A stretch of DNA of 64,000 nt from Spirochaetota bacterium (lineage in GTDB: Bacteria > Spirochaetota > Spirochaetia > Treponematales > Rectinemataceae), in the NCBI GenBank assembly GCA_022711355.1, contig JAKLFE010000013.1, positions 1-64,000 of the forward strand, given 5' to 3'. Of the stretch, positions 58,968 to 64,000 are shown piece by piece. The notes below the pieces were generated by a model. That model saw nothing but the letters and a program-made list of their open reading frames with translations. It was not told where the DNA came from and searched no databases. Position numbers and translations under genes: made by a program. Positions within the stretch are counted from its first letter, which is position 1; every line of letters starts with the position of its first letter.

Positions 58968-59666
58968 CTACGAGGAGCTCGCCGCGCGGTGGCCGTATCC
59001 CGGGCGTTCCCCGCGCGGCCGCTTCACGCCGAAGACCAGGAGCCAGAGGATGGCCGCGACCTCGGCGACGACCGAGACGAGGAGTATTTCCCCCGCGGCG
59101 CCGGGGACCAGGATCCGCAGGAGCGCGTCCGCCATGTAGCCCGAGCTGCCCAATGTCATGAGGAGCATGCCCAGAGCCTTGGGCATGAAACCGGACTTGA
59201 AGACGAGGTAGCCGAAGGGCAGCATCCAGAGCCCGAAGAGAAGCCCTATCGGGATAGCCAGGGCCTGGTAGAGGCGGAGGAGGAGCATGCCTTGCGCCTG
59301 CTCCCCGGCCAGGAAGGCGCCGAGCGCCGCGAGCTCGGCGCCGGTGTTGAATACCGTCATGCCCACGGCGATGGCCACCAGGGCGAGCATCGCCCGGGCG
59401 AGGCCCCGCCCGACTTCCTCGAGCAGGCTATACAAGAACAGCGCGGTGCAGAGGAAGGCCAGCTCGGTGACGATATCGCCGGCTACGCTCCAGCGGAGCA
59501 GGGCCTCCGAGCCCAGGATATTCCGGCCCGTGGCGGCGGCGTCGCCCATCGCGAACAGCGAAGCGCGCAGCATTTCGGGCCAGGCGGCGAAGGCGACGAC
59601 GAGAAAGCAGGCTCCCGCCAGCCTGGCCTTCCGCTTGCGAGTACGATATAGCTCCCGTTCATCCAT
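58968..59666 (-). CDS. DUF4386 family membrane protein
   Basis: 232 residues with six predicted helices. Family features include RKARLAGACFLVVAF at the N-terminus and LLRLYQALAIPIGLLFGLW plus MLPFGYLVFKSGFMPKALG in the centre. Function of DUF4386 is unknown. It has its own promoter whose -10 box overlaps a TetR-type palindrome, and the tetR-like gene is divergent, so repression by that regulator is likely. Confidence 0.85.
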   Translation of the reverse strand: MDERELYRTRKRKARLAGACFLVVAFAAWPEMLRASLFAMGDAAATGRNILGSEALLRWSVAGDIVTELAFLCTALFLYSLLEEVGRGLARAMLALVAIAVGMTVFNTGAELAALGAFLAGEQAQGMLLLRLYQALAIPIGLLFGLWMLPFGYLVFKSGFMPKALGMLLMTLGSSGYMADALLRILVPGAAGEILLVSVVAEVAAILWLLVFGVKRPRGERPGYGHRAASSS

Positions 59667-59707
59667 GGCAGCAGCCCTCCTGCCTCCCTTCTATGAGGAA
59701 GGCTGAT

Positions 59708-59779
59708 TACACTATACAGTGTAGTGTGGATAAGGTCAAGACAAAGTACACCGATTGGTGTACAATTCCACCGGTGGAA
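59708..59779. promoter_or_regulatory. Divergent promoters with three palindromes (TetR-type operators)
   Basis: Minus-strand promoter: TTGACC (59734-59739), 17-nt spacer, TATAGT (59711-59716). Plus-strand promoter: AAGACA (59738-59743), 17-nt spacer, TACAAT (59761-59766). Three perfect palindromes overlie them: TACACT-ATAC-AGTGTA (59708-59723) on the minus -10, GTACACC-GATT-GGTGTAC (59746-59763) on the plus spacer and -10, and TTCCACCGGTGGAA (59766-59779) just after it. The first two share a TACAC half-site and 4-bp centre, so one dimeric regulator could bind both. Confidence 0.75.
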
Positions 59780-59782
59780 GCC

Positions 59783-60433
59783 ATGAAGCAGAATGAGCGG
59801 GGAAGCGCGCCGGGCAGGCGCGATACGAGCGAGAAGCGGGAATCCATCGTCGACGCCGCGATCGAGGTCTTCCTGGCCGAAGGCTACGAGAAGGCGAGCA
59901 TGGATCGCATCGCCCAGGCGGCGGCGGCCTCGAAGCGGACCGTGTACAACCACTTCGCCAGCAAGGAGCTCCTCCTGCGCGCCGTCCTCGAGCGCTTCGA
60001 CGAGGAGATGCGCAGCCTGAAGGCGATCGCCTACGATCCGAAAAGGCCCGTGGAGGAGCAGCTCGGCCGCTTCGCCGAGGCCGAGCTGGCGGTCGTCCGG
60101 AACAAGACCTGGCTGGGCTTGATACGCTTCCTCCTCGCGATCTTCGGCAGCTATCCGGAGCTAGCCCGCGAAACGATGGCCAAGCACGCCTCCTCGGAGA
60201 GCGGCCTGACCGCCTGGATGCGGGCCGCGATCCGCGACGGCAAGCTCTCGGCCGAGGATCCCGTACTCGCCTCGCGGGTCTTCTCCGCCATGCTGGGAGG
60301 AGCCTTCACCTGGCCGGCGGTCTACCAAGGCGGGCCTCCCGACTCCGGCGCCACGGAGCTGCAGGCGGAGCTGATCGGGGCCTTCCTGGATCGGTATGGG
60401 AAGAAGGCGAAGGCGGCGAAGCCGAAGCCATGA
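59783..60433 (+). CDS. TetR-family transcriptional regulator
   Basis: 216 residues from ATG 59783. The HTH is IVDAAIEVFLAEGYEKASMD followed by RIAQAAAASKRTVYNHFASK. The C-terminal ligand domain contains the TetR_C/AefR-like stretch WLGLIRFLLAIFGSYPELAR. Lys/Ala-rich tail KKAKAAKPKP. It most likely represses itself and the divergent DUF4386 gene through the palindromes upstream. Confidence 0.9.
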   Translation: MKQNERGSAPGRRDTSEKRESIVDAAIEVFLAEGYEKASMDRIAQAAAASKRTVYNHFASKELLLRAVLERFDEEMRSLKAIAYDPKRPVEEQLGRFAEAELAVVRNKTWLGLIRFLLAIFGSYPELARETMAKHASSESGLTAWMRAAIRDGKLSAEDPVLASRVFSAMLGGAFTWPAVYQGGPPDSGATELQAELIGAFLDRYGKKAKAAKPKP

Positions 60434-60456
60434 GCCCGGGCGGCCTCCGGGGCGGC

Positions 60457-61419
60457 TCAGAAGGCCAGGCGCCGGATGGCGAGATCCCGGCCCAGCCCAT
60501 CCTCGACCAGCCGGATGGAGTAGGGGATCTGCTCTCTGAGGTCGCTCGAGGCGTAGCTGAACTCGATAACGCCTGCATCCTCATCGGCGCCCGTCGCGAT
60601 CGTCCCGGAGAGGGCGATCTCGCCTATCGTGTCCTGGACCCAGCGATACTCGCCCCTGCCGAGCTCCTCGTAGCTGAGCTTCCGATCCTCGAGGTAGCCG
60701 CCCTCCGCATCGCAGAGGTTCCAGTACAGATCGATATCGACCTTGCTTTCCGCAAGCGTTAACGCAGCGAGCTCGTCCTGGTAGAGGAGCGAAGCCTCGG
60801 CCTTCCAGTCGCTCTCCGTGGGCTTGACGCTCATCGTGAAGCTATCGATGCCTATCGAGGTCCCGCTCAGGACGCTCTCGTTGAGCACCGTGTCGGAATC
60901 GACCACGAGGCTCATCGCCACCGAGAATCGCAGCGCGCTCGGAATGGCGCAGGAGGCCTTCACCTCCCCCTCGATCGTCTCGAGATAGATAGGGAGGAGG
61001 ATGTTCTTGCTATACTCGAGGGCTATCGATAGGGAGATAGTGTTGCCATCCTCCGAGGCCTCGACGATCGCGAAGGCGGCGGCCGACTTGTCATCGAGAG
61101 CGGCCAGAATGGCATCCTCGATGATCGCCGAGAGGCGCTCGTAGTTGCAGGGCTCGTCGCTGCCCAGGTACTCGGACAAGGCGGCATCGCAGCTATAGAG
61201 CTCGTCGATATCGTCATCGATGAAGTCCTCGATCCTATAGCCATTGGAACCGAGCAGGATCGTCGGAACCTCCCGCACCCGCAGGAGCTCGACGATCGTC
61301 CCCGTGAGCCCCTCGTAGGGGATCTTGGGCGAAGCGGCATCCTCCGGCCCCGCGGCGAAGGCCAGGCTGACGGAGGCCACCAGGAGCAGCAGGATGGAAG
61401 GGGTTTTGATCGTTCGCAT
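60457..61419 (-). CDS. Exported acidic protein of unknown function
   Basis: 320 residues with a signal peptide (about 1-22, ending AFA-AGP). Very acidic, with alternating beta strands in the second half (VKASCAIPSALRFSVAMSLV, TSIGIDSFTMSVKPTE). Two or three cysteines could form a disulfide. No family recognised. It starts 21 nt after the alpha/beta hydrolase gene and is convergent with the TetR gene. Confidence 0.7.
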   Translation of the reverse strand: MRTIKTPSILLLLVASVSLAFAAGPEDAASPKIPYEGLTGTIVELLRVREVPTILLGSNGYRIEDFIDDDIDELYSCDAALSEYLGSDEPCNYERLSAIIEDAILAALDDKSAAAFAIVEASEDGNTISLSIALEYSKNILLPIYLETIEGEVKASCAIPSALRFSVAMSLVVDSDTVLNESVLSGTSIGIDSFTMSVKPTESDWKAEASLLYQDELAALTLAESKVDIDLYWNLCDAEGGYLEDRKLSYEELGRGEYRWVQDTIGEIALSGTIATGADEDAGVIEFSYASSDLREQIPYSIRLVEDGLGRDLAIRRLAF

Positions 61420-61440
61420 ACTCCCTCATCGACCGGCGCA

Positions 61441-62139
61441 TTAAGCGCCGAGATAGTCCTTCATGAACTCGATCGCCGCCGGTTTCCTCAGTATCGAGAG
61501 ATGGGTACAGGCATCGATCTTGCGGAGCGAGGCGCCGGGGACGCTCTCCGCGATGTCGAGGATGTGCTCCTCCTTGATCATGTCGTCCGCGGCGTACAGG
61601 ACCGCGACGCCGCTCCGGATCGCCCGAAGATCCTCGCGCGTCAGGCCGCTATCCTTCAGCATGAGCTCGAAGCGCATCGCGCTCCTGCGCATGCCCAGGG
61701 CGCGGAAGACCCGATGGAAGGCCCTGATCAGCCGCAAGGATCCCTCGACCGTCCCCGAGACCAGGTAGTTCGGCGAGACCGCGACGAGCCGGTCGAAGAG
61801 CTCGGGAGCCTTGAGCGCGAGATAGAGGGCGATGTTCCCCCCGTCGCTGTAGCCGATGACCCTCGCCTTCGCTATGCCGCGAGCCCCGCAGAAGGCGATG
61901 ACGTCCTCGCTGTACCGCTCGATCGAATAACACTCGTCCGTAGAGACGCTCTGCCCATGCCCCCGGGAGTCGAGGGCGTAGGTATGGCAGGCCGCGAAGT
62001 GCCTCGTTTGATACTCGCGGAACACGCGCTTGCTGCCCGAGTTGCCGTGGAGGAGGATGAGGACCGGCCCCTCGCCGCATTCGGTATAGGCGACCTCGAT
62101 GTCGGCGAGCTTCTGGAACTTGGTTTCCAGCTTCCTCAT
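61441..62139 (-). CDS. Alpha/beta hydrolase
   Basis: 232 residues. Oxyanion loop HGNSGS, nucleophile elbow GYSDGG (Ser near residue 99), acid in YAADDMI and histidine in CTHLSIL form a complete triad. The compact cap fits the 3-oxoadipate enol-lactonase/esterase-like branch. No signal peptide. Substrate unknown. Probably co-transcribed with the downstream exported protein. Confidence 0.88.
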   Translation of the reverse strand: MRKLETKFQKLADIEVAYTECGEGPVLILLHGNSGSKRVFREYQTRHFAACHTYALDSRGHGQSVSTDECYSIERYSEDVIAFCGARGIAKARVIGYSDGGNIALYLALKAPELFDRLVAVSPNYLVSGTVEGSLRLIRAFHRVFRALGMRRSAMRFELMLKDSGLTREDLRAIRSGVAVLYAADDMIKEEHILDIAESVPGASLRKIDACTHLSILRKPAAIEFMKDYLGA

Positions 62140-62183
62140 GAAGCCTCCTCATGCGGCGACGGGGCCGCGCTCGGCTCGATTCG

Positions 62184-62735
62184 CTACTTCCGCAGCTTGA
62201 GCTCCAGGCCCAGCTCGGCGGCGATCCTCGCCAGCTCATCTTTCAGCGCCGCGGCCTTTTGCTTCGCGTCCATCGCCCGGGGCAGGGACTCCGCCTTCTC
62301 AAGTAGGAGCTCCAGGCTCTCCAAGGGCAGGTCGTTCGCCGCCAGGCAGTAGAGCCCCTTAGCCCTGCCATCGTTATAGCCTTCCAGCAGGCTGCGGAGG
62401 ATCTCATGCCGGCGGTCCAGCCGCGCGCGGTATGCAGCGAGATCGCTTTTTGCCTCCGCGAGATTCGACCTGACGCGCTTGTAGGAAATGAAGGAGTCGC
62501 AGCCGCTCTCGCTCTCGTATTTTTTGCAGGGGTAGGCGGAGCACTGGAAACAGTACTCCACCTTGTCATGCTTCTTGTTGCAGGTGGCCACCGCGCAGGT
62601 CGGATGCAGCCGCGCGAAGCCCTCGCCACCGCAGCCGGGGCAGGTGGAGGAGCCCTCGGCGTTGAACCTCGGGCAGAGGCAGCAGTTCAAGCCGCAGAGC
62701 GAGAAGAGCGGATCCTTCCTGATCATAGTCTCCAT
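62184..62735 (-). CDS. DUF3795 family cysteine-rich protein
   Basis: 183 residues. The N-terminal half holds cysteine clusters CGLNCCLCPRF, STCPGCGGEG, CAVATCNKKH and YCFQCSAYPCKKYE, the DUF3795 pattern, which could bind zinc or an Fe-S centre. The C-terminal half is helical. Function unknown; the family is frequent in strict anaerobes. Confidence 0.88.
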   Translation of the reverse strand: METMIRKDPLFSLCGLNCCLCPRFNAEGSSTCPGCGGEGFARLHPTCAVATCNKKHDKVEYCFQCSAYPCKKYESESGCDSFISYKRVRSNLAEAKSDLAAYRARLDRRHEILRSLLEGYNDGRAKGLYCLAANDLPLESLELLLEKAESLPRAMDAKQKAAALKDELARIAAELGLELKLRK

Positions 62736-62968
62736 GGCTGACTCCTCGGCGTTCCCCTTTTCCTAGATCGCGCGGGCCTACTCAGCCCCAACGTTATCGG
62801 ATTCGCCTTCTCTCCTGTGATGTGAGTCGTGGTACACCCATCATACGGAGGCTGAGCCCCCATTCTTCTTCCCCTACGACCAAGGGCTATGGACAGGAAA
62901 CCGGCAAATCCTCCCCGACCAATTCCGGTAAAGTACCACCGACCGCGACACATGACTTCGCTTCGTCG
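62736..62968. other. Intergenic region without a recognised gene
   Basis: 233 nt between two minus-strand genes. Base composition is near neutral, lower in GC than the rest of the window. No RNA gene, hairpin or promoter stands out. Confidence 0.4.
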
Positions 62969-63511
62969 CTAGAGATATCGCCTGACCACCTTGGCGTTCC
63001 CAGCTTCGACGACCGAGAAGCCCGTCCTCTCGTACATCGCGAAGGGCCCGTTCCAGCTTCCGTATTCCGACCTGGCCCCTTTTTTGGGATAGGCCTCGAG
63101 GATGGAATAGCCTTTCCCTTTCGCGTCCTTGACGATCCTGTCCAGCAAGCTTTGCGCTATACCCTGACCACGGCGCTCTTTCTCGACGAGAAAGCAAACG
63201 ATCGATAGCACCTTCTCATTCCCATCATGTCTGTCGCTCAAGCGCGGATACCTGGCTTTGTCATTGGCGTTGACCCATCCCACGACCTTCCCCTCTTCAT
63301 AGGCCATATAGCCGCGCATCCTTCCGGTCTCGATGAGCCACTTCGCGTAGTCCTTCCTTCTGTTGCTCGAGCTCGCGTATTCCGCTGGCTTGGGATAAAA
63401 GAAAGCCGTGCAGTAACAGCCCCGCCAATCCGGGTGATCCTCGAAGGCCCGGTTTTCGAAGAAATCGAACCAGTCGGACATACGGTCAGGCTGCAGTTCC
63501 TTGATGACCAT
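62969..63511 (-). CDS. GNAT-family N-acetyltransferase
   Basis: 180 residues. Acetyl-CoA loop VEKERRGQGIAQSLLDRIV and C-terminal FAMYERTGFSVVEAG are typical. The N-terminus DWFDFFENRAFEDHPDWRGC is common in the branch annotated with GNAT YhbS-like proteins. Acceptor unknown. GC content is lower than in the left half of the window. Confidence 0.87.
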   Translation of the reverse strand: MVIKELQPDRMSDWFDFFENRAFEDHPDWRGCYCTAFFYPKPAEYASSSNRRKDYAKWLIETGRMRGYMAYEEGKVVGWVNANDKARYPRLSDRHDGNEKVLSIVCFLVEKERRGQGIAQSLLDRIVKDAKGKGYSILEAYPKKGARSEYGSWNGPFAMYERTGFSVVEAGNAKVVRRYL

Positions 63512-63703
63512 AGGGGCTCTCCTTGCGAGAGAAACATCTATACCCAGAAGAGCATGATAGCATACCAGATTCTCCGATCAATACTCGGAAGGAGCATGGA
63601 TCGATCGTCCCGATAGCGAGCACGCGATTCGCGAATTTGGCAGTAGAGCGGACTCCGACAGCCCTAAGGAAGGCTTGAGAGCAGGTAGGGCACGTTCAGA
63701 CAG
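63512..63703. other. Non-coding stretch near the right edge
   Basis: About 190 nt with no long frame and no recognised RNA, between the GNAT gene and an IS remnant. Probably the scar of insertion and deletion. Confidence 0.4.
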
Positions 63704-63830
63704 CTAGGCCCTCGAGTTTATAGCGGCGGCCTGTTTGGCCGCTTCACTCTTGAACTCATCAGAATAGATCGCGACTCCCCCGGACACCTCCTTTGGCTAC
63801 CATTGTAGCCTGAAAGTGTCTACCTTTTCG
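63704..63830 (-). mobile_element. Remnant of the 5' end of an IS3-type element
   Basis: On the minus strand a 27-residue frame (63704-63787) contains YSDEFKSEAAKQAAAINSRA, which matches the N-terminal helix of IS3-family OrfA proteins (pattern YSDEFKxEAVKQ). It ends in TAG, where the HTH should continue. Upstream, at about 63808-63830, TGAAAGTGTCTACCTTTTC resembles a terminal inverted repeat of this group, and GGCTAC-CATT-GTAGCC (63795-63810) is a hairpin at the boundary. The rest of the element is missing, so this is a fragment. Confidence 0.55.
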
Positions 63831-63848
63831 GAGGAAGTTTAGTCATTG

Positions 63849-64000
63849 ATGTATCCTGCACCACTGGATTTTGCTTCTCCTGAGGTAGAAGTGAGAGCGA
63901 CATCCCTTCTGGCGCCATATCGACGGCTCTATCGAGATTGTCTTCTTGTGCTCAGTGATTCGCCAATAGGGATGAGAGTCAGGTCTGACATTCAAGTAGA
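63849..64000 (+). CDS. Partial ORF running off the right edge
   Basis: An ATG at 63849 opens a frame of 50 codons with no stop before the window ends, beginning MYPAPLDFASPEVEVRATSL. GGAGGA lies about 13 nt upstream, rather far for a ribosome-binding site. Family not recognisable from this length. It lies next to the IS remnant and may belong to the mobile region. Confidence 0.35.
   Translation, partial: MYPAPLDFASPEVEVRATSLLAPYRRLYRDCLLVLSDSPIGMRVRSDIQV

Noticed and set aside
1-64000. tRNA, rRNA, replication origin or prophage genes
   Set aside because: Scanning intergenic stretches showed no tRNA-like cloverleaf, rRNA segment, DnaA-box cluster or phage structural gene.

Overview
The window is GC-rich (about two-thirds G+C by eye) bacterial chromosome. 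It is densely packed, with many 4-nt ATGA/GTGA overlaps, GTG starts and purine-rich ribosome-binding sites. The cell is diderm: there is a patatin fused to a surface-antigen beta-barrel, an LPS-heptose isomerase (gmhA), and many exported or lipoprotein genes. Several ABC sugar importers without their own ATPase, GH65 and GH43 enzymes, a DUF1846 protein and a chemoreceptor suggest a free-living or gut carbohydrate fermenter. I would guess a high-GC member of Spirochaetota, but no taxonomic marker gene is present, so this is inference.

Layout, left half. 1-5966: alpha-glucoside-type ABC importer (binding protein cut by the left edge, two permeases) and a GH65 phosphorylase. 6062-8559: a TRAP-type binding protein overlapping a membrane histidine kinase, with no TRAP permease, probably a sensory pair. 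8533-11963: DUF3820, an EamA exporter, a GltS-type symporter and NudC. 12016-17803: a fructoselysine (Amadori product) operon on the minus strand, in transcription order deglycase, binding protein, two permeases, kinase and GntR repressor, behind a clear sigma70 promoter and a phased operator-like repeat. 17907-22189: propeller protein, TPR lipoprotein, DUF1846 and an ArsC-like protein. 22194-31385: a hemicellulose locus with an Lpl-type importer, two GH43 enzymes, an alpha/beta hydrolase and an unidentified protein.

Layout, right half. 31433-37527: a patatin autotransporter, an unknown exported protein, an NAD(P)-binding protein and a chemoreceptor interrupted by an in-frame amber codon. 37803-42176: an iron- or phosphonate-type ABC importer whose permease carries an extra periplasmic segment. 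42292-49479: gmhA, a truncated P-loop protein, a CBS/H-box protein with a small partner, a membrane LuxR regulator, bacteriohemerythrin, two tiny membrane proteins, DUF2785 and a methyltransferase. 49796-51776: a MarR-GNAT-DTD2 (D-aminoacyl-tRNA deacylase) operon of lower GC. 51805-63511: mixed accessory genes (PQ-loop-like membrane protein, VOC protein, lipoprotein, GNAT-YoaP, pirin, WD40 propeller, DUF4386/TetR divergent pair, hydrolase, DUF3795, GNAT). 63512-64000: an IS3-type transposase fragment and an ORF running off the right edge.

How the parts work together. Three sugar importers (1-3610, 13649-16761, 23805-27263) feed intracellular enzymes encoded beside them: phosphorolysis of alpha-glucosides, deglycation of fructoselysine, and trimming of arabinoxylan- or arabinan-type oligosaccharides. 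None has its own ATPase, so a shared MsmK/MsiK-type subunit encoded elsewhere is likely. Intercistronic hairpins sit beside the binding-protein gene in all three. Regulation visible in the DNA includes the frl promoter/operator, palindromes over divergent TetR promoters, and several -10-like boxes only 6-9 nt from start codons that suggest leaderless mRNAs. No rRNA, tRNA, CRISPR array or complete insertion sequence was seen.
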